From Sedimentisphaerales bacterium (GTDB lineage Bacteria > Planctomycetota > Phycisphaerae > Sedimentisphaerales > Anaerobacaceae): a stretch of 64,000 nt of DNA. A model generated the notes under the pieces. That model was given only the letters and a program-made list of their open reading frames with translations, searched no databases and was not told where the DNA came from. The position numbers were made by a program, and so were the translations under genes. The stretch is from assembly GCA_016931715.1 (NCBI GenBank), contig JAFGEF010000073.1:1-64000 (forward strand), given 5' to 3'. Shown in pieces: positions 33,763-43,011 of this stretch; within the stretch, counting starts at the first letter, position 1, and each line of letters opens with the position of its first letter.

Positions 33763-34752
33763 ATGGCTTCAGATGTAAAGCAAATTGGAAACCTGGTTCA
33801 GGAAAAAAGCGAGTTTGTTCGTGCTCTGTTTGGAGAGATAGACAAAGTTATTATCGGACAGAGATATATGCTCGAACGGATGCTCATCAGCCTTCTGGCG
33901 AACGGCCATATCCTGCTGGAAGGCGTCCCGGGTCTTGCAAAAACACTTGCAGTAACAACGCTTGCCCGCGCGATTAACGCGGATTTCAGAAGAATACAAT
34001 TCACCCCTGATTTACTTCCTGCGGATTTAATAGGGACACAAATTTACAGGCAGTCAGATGGTGAATTTTATACGCGCAAGGGACCTGTTTTTGCCAACAT
34101 TATATTAGCTGATGAAATCAACAGGGCGCCCGCTAAAGTGCAAAGTGCGCTGCTCGAAGCGATGCAGGAAAGGCAGGTAACAATTGGCGACCAGACATTT
34201 GCTGTTCCTGAGCCGTTCCTTGTGCTTGCAACAGAGAACCCGATTGAGCAGGAGGGTACTTATCCTCTTCCCGAAGCACAGCTTGACAGGTTTATGATGA
34301 AGCTCAAAATCGATTATCCGAACAAAGAAGAGGAACGCAAAATTTTAGACAGGATGGCCGCTACCAGCAGGAAGTTCGATATCAAGCCTGTGATTAATCC
34401 CAATCAAATTGCAGAAATTCGCTCTGTTGTCGATGAGATATACATTGACGATAAGGTGAAAGACTATATTGTCAATATTGTATGTGCCACGAGAGAGCCG
34501 AAAAAATATGGAATTGAATTAGGCAACTTTATCAATTATGGAGCGTCACCGAGGGCAACGATTTATCTTGCAGTTGCGGCTAAAGCACACGCGTTTATCC
34601 AGCAGAGAGGTTATGTCACGCCGCAGGATGTAAAGAGCATCGGCTTCGATGTGCTCAGGCACAGGGTGATTATCAGCTATGAAGCTGAAGCGGAAGACAA
34701 GACAAGCGAAGATATTATTAAGACTATTTTTGATAATATAGAAGTACCATAA
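33763..34752 (+). CDS. MoxR family AAA+ ATPase
   Basis: The 329-residue protein is a MoxR-type AAA+ ATPase. Walker A is GVPGLAKT (54-61), Walker B is IILADE (113-118), followed by INRAPAKVQSALLEAMQERQVTI, the MoxR signature. Sensor 1 is VLATENPIEQEGTYPLPEAQLDRF. Such ATPases are chaperones that work with von Willebrand factor A proteins and bind metal-containing targets. It is the first gene of a long plus-strand operon with DUF58 and BatA-E, the standard order. AGGAGAAG lies before the ATG. Confidence 0.94.
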   Translation: MASDVKQIGNLVQEKSEFVRALFGEIDKVIIGQRYMLERMLISLLANGHILLEGVPGLAKTLAVTTLARAINADFRRIQFTPDLLPADLIGTQIYRQSDGEFYTRKGPVFANIILADEINRAPAKVQSALLEAMQERQVTIGDQTFAVPEPFLVLATENPIEQEGTYPLPEAQLDRFMMKLKIDYPNKEEERKILDRMAATSRKFDIKPVINPNQIAEIRSVVDEIYIDDKVKDYIVNIVCATREPKKYGIELGNFINYGASPRATIYLAVAAKAHAFIQQRGYVTPQDVKSIGFDVLRHRVIISYEAEAEDKTSEDIIKTIFDNIEVP

Positions 34753-34758
34753 TTTTTT

Positions 34759-34827
34759 GTCATGCTGAGACGAAGGCGAAGCATCTGGCTATCGATATCC
34801 CAGATTCTTCGTTTTACTCAGAATGAC
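34759..34827. repeat. GTCAT hairpin repeat before the DUF58 gene
   Basis: GTCATGCTGAG (34759-34769) and CTCAGAATGAC (34817-34827) are imperfect inverted arms enclosing GCATCTGGCTATCGAT...AGATTCTTCG. The element is about 70 bases and closely matches 62576-62646. Its last bases supply an in-frame ATG (34823) for the DUF58 gene. Confidence 0.7.
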
Positions 34828-34840
34828 ATATTCGATTGAT

Positions 34841-35716
34841 ATGCTACCGGCTGAATTAATTAAAAAAATAAGACAGATTCAGATTTATACATCTCGCATG
34901 GTTGATGCCAGTTTTGCGGGTCAGTATGAAAGTGTTTTCAAAGGACGCGGCATGCAGTTCGATGAAGTGCGCGAATATACGCCCGGCGATGATATCAGGA
35001 CGATAGACTGGAATGTTACCGCACGAACAGGCAGGCCGTATATCAAGAGATATGTCGAAGAGCGTGAACTGACAGTTATCTTTGCGGTTGACTTGAGCGC
35101 ATCAGGCGATTTCGGAACTGTGAACAAAGCCAAGAACGAACTTGCCGCTGAGTTTTGTGCAGTGATGGCTTTTGCGGCAGCGAAAAATAATGATAAAGTC
35201 GGCCTTTTGATTTTCTCAGACAGGATTGAGTTGTATATACCCCCCAAAAAGGGAATCAGTCATATGCTCAGGCTTGTCCGCGAGCTTTTGTATTTCAAAA
35301 TGCCCAAAAGGAAAACCAATATTAATGAAGCGATGGATTACCTTGCAAGGGTAATACGAAAGAAAGCGACTGTTTTTGTTGTTTCTGATTTTATCGAGAG
35401 CGATTTCAAAAAGTCACTCAGCCTGCTCAATAAAAGACACGATGTTGTCGCTGTTTCAGTTCGTGACCCGGCGGAAATAGCATTGCCGAATATAGGATTA
35501 ATTGAATTTACTGACGCTGAAACAGGCGAGCTTATCCTTGTCGATACGCGAAACAGAAGCTTCAGGGAGCAATACAGCGGCTCAACAGCAAAACAGGCTG
35601 ATGAATTAAAAAACACTTTCAGGTCAATTAATGTTGACTGTATTAATATAAGAACCGACAGGCCGTACGTTCAGGATTTGGTAAGATTTTTTCATATGAG
35701 ACACAGGCGGCGATAA
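34841..35716 (+). CDS. DUF58 family protein
   Basis: The 291-residue protein is a DUF58 member, a VWA-like family coupled with MoxR. Family signatures: GQYESVFKGRGMQFDEVREYTPGDDIRTIDWNVTARTGRPYIKRYVEERELT, then the VWA-like FAVDLSASGDFG. The start at ATG 34841 fits the family N terminus (LPAELIKKIRQI). An ATG at 34823 is also in frame but comes from the end of a dispersed repeat. No ribosome binding site is evident for either. It follows MoxR by 88 bases. Confidence 0.9.
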   Translation: MLPAELIKKIRQIQIYTSRMVDASFAGQYESVFKGRGMQFDEVREYTPGDDIRTIDWNVTARTGRPYIKRYVEERELTVIFAVDLSASGDFGTVNKAKNELAAEFCAVMAFAAAKNNDKVGLLIFSDRIELYIPPKKGISHMLRLVRELLYFKMPKRKTNINEAMDYLARVIRKKATVFVVSDFIESDFKKSLSLLNKRHDVVAVSVRDPAEIALPNIGLIEFTDAETGELILVDTRNRSFREQYSGSTAKQADELKNTFRSINVDCINIRTDRPYVQDLVRFFHMRHRRR

Positions 35717-35750
35717 TTTGATATGCGGAATTGGTAAATAGAAGAACAGG

Positions 35751-36860
35751 ATGGAAACTATGGAAAATAAACTTGATTTTTCATTACCTGAAAAGAAAGA
35801 AAAAAAATCATGTACGTCTTTTCTTGTGATAATTTTGCTTTTGGCTGTAATCGGTTTAATCCTGGCAAATATTTTCATCAGGCCGTCAGGAACCGGTTTA
35901 TTAGCGGGCAATACTCCGGCGATACTTCCTCCAGAGCAGATGAAGGAGCTTGCAGCGAAGCTTGCTCAGCGAAATTTATACGCGCAAGCCGCATCTTCAT
36001 GGAAAGAATACCTTGCAAATGCAAAGCTCACAGATATCGAGCAGGCAAAGGGACTTTTCCAGATAGCTTCATTATATGAAAAAGCGAATATGTATGAAGA
36101 AGCTGTCGAGTATTTCTATCGAAGTGAAATGACCGCGAAAGTCACCGAGCTGGAATCTCAGATAAATGCGCACATTAAAGACTGCTTTGAAAAGCTTGGC
36201 AAGTTTTCTGCGCTGCGGTACGAGCTGATGGACAGAACAAGTTTCAAAAAAACTGAAGGAGCTGGTTCTGAAGTTGTTGCTGAAATCGGTCTCGAAAAGA
36301 TAACACAAGCCGACCTCGATGCTTTAATCGAGCAGGCAATAGATATTCAGCTTGCGCCGCTTATGTCATTTATGACGAGCGAGCGGCGTAATGAGCAGAA
36401 GAAGCAGCTTCTCGAACAATATAAAGCTCCCTCTGCAAAAACGCAGTTTTTACAGTCATGGCTTGCTCAGGAAGTTTTGTATCGTGATGCACTTGAGCAG
36501 GAATTAACAGAAAAGCCGGAAGTGAAAAGAGAGATTGAAGAAATGACTCGTCAGGTTCTCAGTCAGCAATTAATGAACAAAGAATTAGCTGATAAAATTA
36601 ATATAACTGAAACTGATTTACAGACCTATTATCAGGCGAACAGGGAAAAATATGTTGAACCTGCCAAAGCAGATGATCCGAATTCCGTCCCTCGCCAAAA
36701 AAGTTTTGCCGAAGCCAGGGAGCAGGTGACTTCAGAGCTTATTAGCAGTAAGAGCAGGGATGTTCAGCAGGCATATATAAAACAGTTGATGGATAAATAT
36801 AATATTATCGTTCATACATCTGTATTAAATCCGACTATTCAGGATAGTAATGATAAATAA
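35751..36860 (+). CDS. Membrane-anchored protein, TPR-like and SurA-like parts
   Basis: The 369-residue protein has an N-terminal membrane segment (about 22-45). A TPR-like helical part follows (about 60-150, LAQRNLYAQAASSWKEYLANA and LFQIASLYEKANMYEEAVEYF). The C-terminal half, LDALIEQAIDIQLAPLMSFM...YYQANREKYVEPAKA...KSFAEAREQVTSELIS, resembles the chaperone part of SurA/PrsA-like peptidyl-prolyl isomerases but lacks a recognisable parvulin domain. It lies between DUF58 and the Bat genes, where many bacteria have no such gene, so it may assist folding of Bat proteins. The last is inference. Confidence 0.7.
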   Translation: METMENKLDFSLPEKKEKKSCTSFLVIILLLAVIGLILANIFIRPSGTGLLAGNTPAILPPEQMKELAAKLAQRNLYAQAASSWKEYLANAKLTDIEQAKGLFQIASLYEKANMYEEAVEYFYRSEMTAKVTELESQINAHIKDCFEKLGKFSALRYELMDRTSFKKTEGAGSEVVAEIGLEKITQADLDALIEQAIDIQLAPLMSFMTSERRNEQKKQLLEQYKAPSAKTQFLQSWLAQEVLYRDALEQELTEKPEVKREIEEMTRQVLSQQLMNKELADKINITETDLQTYYQANREKYVEPAKADDPNSVPRQKSFAEAREQVTSELISSKSRDVQQAYIKQLMDKYNIIVHTSVLNPTIQDSNDK

Positions 36861-37920
36861 AACGAAACAACAGAATACATATGGATTTATAGTCCTTTCT
36901 CTTATAGCAGTCTTGCTGTTGTTATTTAGCGGCTGCAAGAAAAACGCGGATAGTACTGCTGAAAAAAAGGACTTTCAAATCGATAAAAAGCACGAGCTTG
37001 GTCCTCTGACTGCCCATGTACGAATAGACAAGTCGAAAATAACTATCGCGGATACATTACTGCTCGAACTTGAGGCGAGTATCGAGCCGAAATATGATGT
37101 TAATATGCCGAATGTAAATGACGCTCTTGTGAATTTCGGTATAGTCGATTGGCAAAATATCGGTGACAAACTCGATCCGAATAATAATATTGTCAGTACT
37201 TATCGGTATCGTCTTGAGCCTTTTTTGTCTGGCACTTTCCCGATACCTGCTTTCACATTCGAGTTCCATGATGCAAACAATCCGCAGGAAAATCAACATA
37301 AGCTTATAACAGAACCAGTTGATATCGAAGTTGCTTCTCTTTTGGGCGAGCAGCGTGCTGATTTGAAAATCGCGGACATCGAAAGCGTAGTTGCAATGCC
37401 CAAAAAAGCATCTTATTTATGGGTATGGGTATTATCTGCTTCTGTAATTATTATTACTGCGGCTGGATGTATAATTTACTTTAAGAGAAAACAGGTAAAA
37501 GAGCTCGTAAGGATTTATAAGCCTGCGCACGAAATCGCTTATGAACGCCTGCGAGTGTTAATCGGGCGGAAACTGATAGAAGCCGGAAAAATAAAGGAAT
37601 TCCACGAGGGCATAAGTGATATTTTACGTCACTATATCGAGCATCGCTTCGACCTGAGAGCGCCGGAAAGAACTACTGAAGAATTCTTATTTGAAATTCA
37701 ATATACGAATGTACTTTCCCAATCGGACAAAGACAGCCTCGGAGAATTTCTGAAACACTGCGATATGGTAAAATTCGCGAAATATAATCCGGCTAACGAG
37801 CAAATCCAGACTATGTTCGATTTAGTTAAGAATTTCATAGAAAAAACAAAATCGGAAGAAAAGAAAATAGACGTTACAGAAACAAAAACCGAAGAACCAG
37901 TTGAAATCGGGAGTTTGTAA
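36850..37920 (+). CDS. Lipoprotein with BatD-like and DUF4381-like parts
   Basis: The 356-residue protein overlaps the previous gene by 11 bases. A signal segment (about 12-28) ends with LLLLFSGC, a lipobox at Cys29. Residues about 45-180 are beta-rich and resemble the oxygen-tolerance (BatD) repeats. A membrane segment (about 195-215) precedes a cytoplasmic helical part with AHEIAYERLRVLIGRKLIEAGKIKEFHEGISDILRHYIEHRF, as in DUF4381-like proteins near Bat operons. Both a lipid anchor and a second membrane segment are predicted. The next gene starts directly after its stop. Confidence 0.75.
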   Translation: MINKTKQQNTYGFIVLSLIAVLLLLFSGCKKNADSTAEKKDFQIDKKHELGPLTAHVRIDKSKITIADTLLLELEASIEPKYDVNMPNVNDALVNFGIVDWQNIGDKLDPNNNIVSTYRYRLEPFLSGTFPIPAFTFEFHDANNPQENQHKLITEPVDIEVASLLGEQRADLKIADIESVVAMPKKASYLWVWVLSASVIIITAAGCIIYFKRKQVKELVRIYKPAHEIAYERLRVLIGRKLIEAGKIKEFHEGISDILRHYIEHRFDLRAPERTTEEFLFEIQYTNVLSQSDKDSLGEFLKHCDMVKFAKYNPANEQIQTMFDLVKNFIEKTKSEEKKIDVTETKTEEPVEIGSL

Positions 37921-39012
37921 ATGCAGTTTTATTCAAAGTGGATATTACTGTTATTATTGCTTATACCAGCACTGATGTATTTTAATTTTCGCAAAAAGCG
38001 TCACGCCGTGCTGAAGTTCTCCAGCCTGAGAGACATGCGAAATTGCTCTATCTCGTTGAGACAGCGTTTGCGTCCTTTGTTGGCAATCACAAGGTATGTT
38101 TGCATAGCTTTGCTGATAATCGCGCTTGCCAGACCGAGGAAGGGAACAGTTATTTCCGAGATTACATCAGAAGGCGTCGCAATGGAAATAGTTGCCGACC
38201 ATTCGGGAAGTATGCAGACGGAAATGGATTATTACGGCCAGACACTTAACAGGTTTGATGTTGTAAAAAAGGTTCTTTCAGATTTCATCGCAGGCGATAA
38301 AAAAGATTTTACCGGAAGGAGCAGCGACCTGATCGGATTAGTAACTTTTGCAAGATACGCCGATACAATATGTCCTATGGTGCTAAGTCACAATGTTCTG
38401 CTTGAGTTTCTCAAAAAAATGGAAATTGTAAAACTTCAGAGCGAAGACGGCACCGCGATAGGTGATGGAATTGCGCTCGCTGCCGCAAGACTGCAAAAAG
38501 CTGAAGAAGAATTTCAGCTAAGAAAAAAGAAACTTGCCGAAGCGGGTGAAAAAGTTTCAGGCGATGATGACAGCGGCTTCAAGATTAAAAGCAAAGTCAT
38601 TATCCTGCTTACGGACGGAATTAATAACGCAGGGCAGTACAATCCGATGCAGGCCGCTGAACTGGCTCGCGAGTGGGGTATAAAAATATATACGATTGGC
38701 ATTGGTTCTGGTGAAGCATATACGACAATTCAGACTCCTATCGGGACTTACAAAGTTCCGAGCGGCCAGAGCCTTGACGAATCCCTGCTGAAAAATATCG
38801 CTGAAAAAACGGGCGGCTTTTACGGTCGTGCTGACGATGCAAAGGCTCTCCAAAAAATTATCGAAAAAATAGATGAATTGGAAAAAACCGAAGTTAAATC
38901 TATTCAATATACTCAATATGCTGAATTTTTCAGCCCATGGACATTAACGGCGCTTTTGATATTGGCATTGGAGATATTGGCAAGCTGTACGATTTTTCGA
39001 AAGATACCTTAA
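37921..39012 (+). CDS. batA: BatA-type von Willebrand factor A membrane protein
   Basis: The 363-residue protein has two N-terminal membrane segments (about 7-22 and 53-70), a VWA domain, and a C-terminal membrane segment (about 340-358). The metal-ion site DxSxS is DHSGS (93-97), with GTAIGDGIALAAARL supplying the conserved Thr and TDGINNAGQY the conserved Asp. The VWA domain carries a charged insertion (EEFQLRKKKLAEAGEKVSGDDD). Bat proteins are tied to aerotolerance and envelope integrity. The ATG abuts the stop of the preceding gene. Confidence 0.9.
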   Translation: MQFYSKWILLLLLLIPALMYFNFRKKRHAVLKFSSLRDMRNCSISLRQRLRPLLAITRYVCIALLIIALARPRKGTVISEITSEGVAMEIVADHSGSMQTEMDYYGQTLNRFDVVKKVLSDFIAGDKKDFTGRSSDLIGLVTFARYADTICPMVLSHNVLLEFLKKMEIVKLQSEDGTAIGDGIALAAARLQKAEEEFQLRKKKLAEAGEKVSGDDDSGFKIKSKVIILLTDGINNAGQYNPMQAAELAREWGIKIYTIGIGSGEAYTTIQTPIGTYKVPSGQSLDESLLKNIAEKTGGFYGRADDAKALQKIIEKIDELEKTEVKSIQYTQYAEFFSPWTLTALLILALEILASCTIFRKIP

Positions 39013-39028
39013 GAAGTGATAAGTAATT

Positions 39029-40051
39029 ATGAATCTTGGAAATGATAAAGCATTATGGTTATTATTCATCGTACCGGCGGTTTTGATACCGGCGTACATC
39101 TGGTGTTTCTGGCAAAAATCACGGGCGTTGAAAGTATTGGCCGGTACTGAAATGCTGAAGAAGATTAATACTTCCGTAAGTTTCAAAAGGCAGGTATTGA
39201 AAGCGACTCTTTTGATAGCCGCATTTATATGTATCGTGATTGCTCTGACAGAGCCGAAATGGAATCCACAGGCGGAGAAAATAAAACAGCAGGGTCGCGA
39301 TGTTTGTATATTGCTCGATACTTCGCGTTCCATGCTGGCTGAGGATATTAAGCCCAGCAGGCTCGAACGTTCTAAAATAGCTATAAGAGACCTTCTTGAA
39401 ACATTGCAGGGTGACAGGGTGGCTATAGTTACTTTTGCCGGAAACAGCACAGTGAAATGTCCCCTGACACAGGACTATGCTTTTGTGCGAATGGTTCTTG
39501 CTGATATATCGACGGAAAGCACAAGCAGAGGCGGAACAATGATAGGCGATGCGATTCGCAAAGCCTCCGAAGAAGTCTTTGACAAACAGAGCAGGGAGTA
39601 TAAGGATATTATTCTTATAACAGACGGCGAGGAGCATGAAGGTGATGAAAGTTTCGCCGAGCAGGCCGCCGAAAAAGCCTCCGAAGAGGGAATCAGGATA
39701 TTTGCTATCGGGCTTGGTGATGACCAGCAGGGTTCGAGAATTCCTATTACAGGGCCAAACGGCGAAACAACTTTCCTGAAATATAATGGACAGGAAGTAT
39801 GGTCGAAACTTGGTAGTGATTTGCTGATGAAAGTTGTTTATGCAACTGATGGCGGAAAATATTTGTGTGTCAATCCCGGAACTACGATGGATTTGGGCGC
39901 GGTTTATAAAGAAGTTATCGCCTCCGGGCCGAAGCGGGAGCTTGAATCGGCAACAATGATTAGGTATGATGAGAGATTCCAGATATTTCTGGCTTTTGGT
40001 TTGATATTACTGGTTTTAGAGACTCTTACAAGTGAAAGCAAAAAAAGTTAA
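39029..40051 (+). CDS. batB: BatB-type von Willebrand factor A membrane protein
   Basis: The 340-residue protein repeats the BatA plan: membrane segments at about 8-26 and 58-74, a VWA domain with MIDAS motif DTSRS (97-101), the conserved GGTMIGDAIRKA and ITDGEEHEGD, and a C-terminal membrane segment. SRLERSKIAIRDLLETLQGDRVAIVTFAG is a typical BatB stretch. It follows BatA by 16 bases and overlaps the next gene by 20 bases. Confidence 0.9.
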   Translation: MNLGNDKALWLLFIVPAVLIPAYIWCFWQKSRALKVLAGTEMLKKINTSVSFKRQVLKATLLIAAFICIVIALTEPKWNPQAEKIKQQGRDVCILLDTSRSMLAEDIKPSRLERSKIAIRDLLETLQGDRVAIVTFAGNSTVKCPLTQDYAFVRMVLADISTESTSRGGTMIGDAIRKASEEVFDKQSREYKDIILITDGEEHEGDESFAEQAAEKASEEGIRIFAIGLGDDQQGSRIPITGPNGETTFLKYNGQEVWSKLGSDLLMKVVYATDGGKYLCVNPGTTMDLGAVYKEVIASGPKRELESATMIRYDERFQIFLAFGLILLVLETLTSESKKS

Positions 40052-41177
40052 AATTCTGATATTTGCCATTTTATTTTTGTCAATGAGCCGCTCTGTTCTT
40101 GCAGAATCTGCGCATGTTTTGGTAGAGCAGGGCAATAGTCTTTATTCAGAAGGCAGCTTCAATAAAGCTATTGAAAAATATGACAAGGCTCTAATCGACC
40201 AGCCGCAGGTGCTTGAACCGAAATTTAACAAGGCGAACAGTTTTTATAAGCTGGATGATTTTTCCGAAGCTATAAATCTTTACAGGCAGGTTGCTGCTGA
40301 AAGTAAAGACATGAAATTGGTTGCTAAATCGAAATATAATCTTGGTAACTGCTATTTCGAGCAAGGCTCGAAGCAGAAGGATTCCGATTTGCAGAAGGCT
40401 CTTGAAGATTTGCAGAACAGTATCGTGAATTGGAGACAGGTGCTGGAAATTGAGCCTGACAATCAAAACGCCGCGAAGAATATTGAAGTTGCGCGATTGG
40501 TAATCAAGGATATTATCGACCAGATAAATAAACAGAAGCAGGAACAGGAAAAACAGGCACAACAGCAGCAGCAAATGCAGGAAAAAATTAAAGAGCTTCT
40601 TGAAAAGCAGAAGTCTTTGTCTCAGCAATCGCAGCAAACACAAGACCAGTTTGATAAACAACAGATTGACAGGCAGCAGGCTTCGCAGGATTATCAGAAA
40701 CAATCGCAGGAACAGTCGCAATTACAAAACGATACTGAACAGACTGCTCAGGAATTGCAGCAGCAGCAGGACCCGAATAATCCTTCGTCATCTCAGATGC
40801 AGGAAGCCGCAAAAGAGCTTGAACAGGCTTCCGAAAATCAAAAAAACGCACAGCGGCAGTTAGATAATTCCGATGGTTCAGCCGCGAAGCAGTTACAGGA
40901 TAAAGCGGCAGCGCATCTTGAAAAAGCTCTTGAAAAATTATCAGAAGGGAATAACCAGCAGCAACAGCAGCAGGACGGCAACAACCAAAATCAGCAGGAT
41001 GAGCAAAACCAGAACGAGGATCAGAACCAATCCGGGCAGGACCAGAATCAGCAAAAACAGGATGAAGCCGCTCCGAATGCAACGGCTCAGGAGATACTCG
41101 ATAAAGAGCAGAGAGATAAACAGCAAAGGCAAATGCTTCAAAGAGCTCCTTACCAGAAAGTTGACAAGGACTGGTGA
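40032..41177 (+). CDS. batC: BatC-type TPR protein with Gln-rich tail
   Basis: The 381-residue protein begins at GTG 40032 with a signal peptide (about 7-24, ending VLAES). Three TPR-like repeats follow (about 26-160), including ALIDQPQVLEPKFNKANSFYKL and KSKYNLGNCYFEQG. From about 165 to the end it is extremely Gln/Asn-rich with heptad character, probably a long helix or a disordered region. BatC proteins with TPRs and Q-rich tails are common in Bat operons of Bacteroidetes-like and planctomycete genomes. The stop is one base before the BatD start. Confidence 0.82.
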   Translation: MKAKKVKILIFAILFLSMSRSVLAESAHVLVEQGNSLYSEGSFNKAIEKYDKALIDQPQVLEPKFNKANSFYKLDDFSEAINLYRQVAAESKDMKLVAKSKYNLGNCYFEQGSKQKDSDLQKALEDLQNSIVNWRQVLEIEPDNQNAAKNIEVARLVIKDIIDQINKQKQEQEKQAQQQQQMQEKIKELLEKQKSLSQQSQQTQDQFDKQQIDRQQASQDYQKQSQEQSQLQNDTEQTAQELQQQQDPNNPSSSQMQEAAKELEQASENQKNAQRQLDNSDGSAAKQLQDKAAAHLEKALEKLSEGNNQQQQQQDGNNQNQQDEQNQNEDQNQSGQDQNQQKQDEAAPNATAQEILDKEQRDKQQRQMLQRAPYQKVDKDW

Positions 41178-41178
41178 A

Positions 41179-43011
41179 ATGAAAAATTTTATAAAATATA
41201 TTTTTATATGTTCTGCATTTGTGTTTTTATTAACAGGTAACACTTTAGCGCAGATTCGTGTAGTCGCCCAGGTTGGCACCGAGGGAGACATATATGTAAA
41301 TTCGGATTTCACTTTGCATATAATTATTGATGGTATAAATAAACCGGGTGAAGTTGAGTTGAACCCTTTGGCAGAATTTAATCCCGGCAATCCTTCCATG
41401 CGTGATATTTCACAGTCTTCCACAATAATTGTCAATGGAAAAGTCACTCAAAATGCAACAAAGCGTTATGTAATGAGCTACACGCTGAATTGTTCCTCGG
41501 CAGGTCAAAAACAAATTCCGCCATTGACTGTAACTGTGGACGGCAAACAATACCAGACCAATCCTGTACAGGTCAATATCTTAAAGCCGGGAACAACAGA
41601 CCAGTTGGATTTAGAGGTCGAGCTGTCGGAGAAAGAATGCTATGTTGGCCAGCCGGTAGTGGCGACAATAAGATTTTACTATTACGGAGAAATTGATAAT
41701 TTAAGTTTTAATATTCCCGTTTTTACAAGTGATGACTTTTATCTTGAAGAGCCTGATATTCAAAGTCCGCAGGCCCAGCAGGCCCGTCTTAGCAATGGAA
41801 TAATTATTAGTTTAAGTCGGTACAAAACCACTCATAATAATCGGGAGTCAAATCTTCTTACTTTCAGCAAGGTCCTGATTCCCAAACGTGCAGGCGTTAT
41901 CAATATCGAACCAACTTCTATTTCCGCCGATGTAGCAGTTGGTCGCGCAAGCTCAAGGGACATATTCAGTGATTTCTTCGGCTCGAATGTTCAGTACAGA
42001 CGCTTTATGGTAAGCTCGAAACCTGCACAGCTTAATGTTTTGAACCTGCCTGAGCAGGGCAAACCTGATGGTTTTTATGGACTGGTTGGGAAATATTCTA
42101 TTACAAGTTCCGCTTCTCCAACAAAAGTAAGCGTGGGTGACCCGATAACTATGAATATAAAAATCGGGGGCAATAAATATTTGAAGCCCATACAGTGGCC
42201 CTCGCTCGAACAAATCCCCGATTTCGAGAAAAATTTTAAGATTCCTTCCGAAAAAGCTTCTCCGGTCATTGAAGATAGTTACAAGGTATTCACGCAGACA
42301 ATACGGGCAAATAGTGATAAGGTTACAGAGATTCCTCCAATTCCTCTTGTTTATTTCGACTCGGAAAAAGGCTCTTATGTCACCGCAAAAACAGAACCGA
42401 TAAAGCTCGAAGTGTCACCGACAAAGATACTTACAGGCTCGGATTTGGTGGGCAGTGACGAAACACCAGTGAACAGGGAAGTGGAAGCAATAAAGCAGGG
42501 ACTATCGGCGAATTATCAGGATATGGATGCATTGCAGAGCCATGATTTTTCGCCTCTTGCGGCTGTTGCCAGCCCGGGCTATCTGGTTATCTGGGCAGGG
42601 CCTCTGGCTGTTTTTCTATTCAGTGCATTTACGAAATTCTATACTCATACGACTCCTGAAAAACAAGCACGGAAACGCAGACGCGCCGCCGCAGGCAGGG
42701 CGATTAGTCAACTCAAAAACATGTCCCCTGTTAATTCTTCTGAAAGTATTGAAACGCTTGCCAGTATCCTGAAGCAATATATAGGCGATCGCTTTGACAG
42801 GATGGCAGGCTCTCTTACTTCCAATGATTGCTATGAAGTAATAGCCAATGCGTCGGGGGATGTTCAGGCTGCTCAAAAGTACAAAGAGATAGCGGCTGAT
42901 TTTGAGGCGTCACGTTACGCATCAGCAGGGACGAGTGTCAGTTCCGGGCGGATTAACGAAATTATCGAATTGATTTTGACTATTGAAAAGAAGTCTGAAA
43001 ATAATGTATAA
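41179..43011 (+). CDS. batD: BatD-type oxygen-tolerance protein
   Basis: From the ATG at 41179, two bases after the batC stop, the protein has 610 residues. The longer frame upstream overlaps batC and is not credible. A signal peptide (about 1-23, ending TLAQ) is followed by BatD repeats: VGTEGDIYVNSDFTLHIIIDGI, SYTLNCSSAGQKQIPPLTVTVDGKQYQTNPVQV and VELSEKECYVGQPVVATIRFYY. A membrane segment lies near the C terminus (about 458-478, GYLVIWAGPLAVFLFSAF), followed by a helical cytoplasmic part. BatD acts with BatA/BatB at the membrane; its exact function is unknown. Confidence 0.88.
   Translation: MKNFIKYIFICSAFVFLLTGNTLAQIRVVAQVGTEGDIYVNSDFTLHIIIDGINKPGEVELNPLAEFNPGNPSMRDISQSSTIIVNGKVTQNATKRYVMSYTLNCSSAGQKQIPPLTVTVDGKQYQTNPVQVNILKPGTTDQLDLEVELSEKECYVGQPVVATIRFYYYGEIDNLSFNIPVFTSDDFYLEEPDIQSPQAQQARLSNGIIISLSRYKTTHNNRESNLLTFSKVLIPKRAGVINIEPTSISADVAVGRASSRDIFSDFFGSNVQYRRFMVSSKPAQLNVLNLPEQGKPDGFYGLVGKYSITSSASPTKVSVGDPITMNIKIGGNKYLKPIQWPSLEQIPDFEKNFKIPSEKASPVIEDSYKVFTQTIRANSDKVTEIPPIPLVYFDSEKGSYVTAKTEPIKLEVSPTKILTGSDLVGSDETPVNREVEAIKQGLSANYQDMDALQSHDFSPLAAVASPGYLVIWAGPLAVFLFSAFTKFYTHTTPEKQARKRRRAAAGRAISQLKNMSPVNSSESIETLASILKQYIGDRFDRMAGSLTSNDCYEVIANASGDVQAAQKYKEIAADFEASRYASAGTSVSSGRINEIIELILTIEKKSENNV

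Noticed and set aside
40191-40721. A 176-codon minus-strand ORF opposite batC
   Set aside because: It is an artefact of CAG-rich Gln codons read on the reverse strand, giving a Leu-rich frame.
40873-41178. The 102-codon upstream extension of the batD frame
   Set aside because: It overlaps the end of batC, is Arg/Lys/Gln-rich and has no signal peptide; the ATG at 41179 gives a normal signal peptide and the usual two-base spacing.
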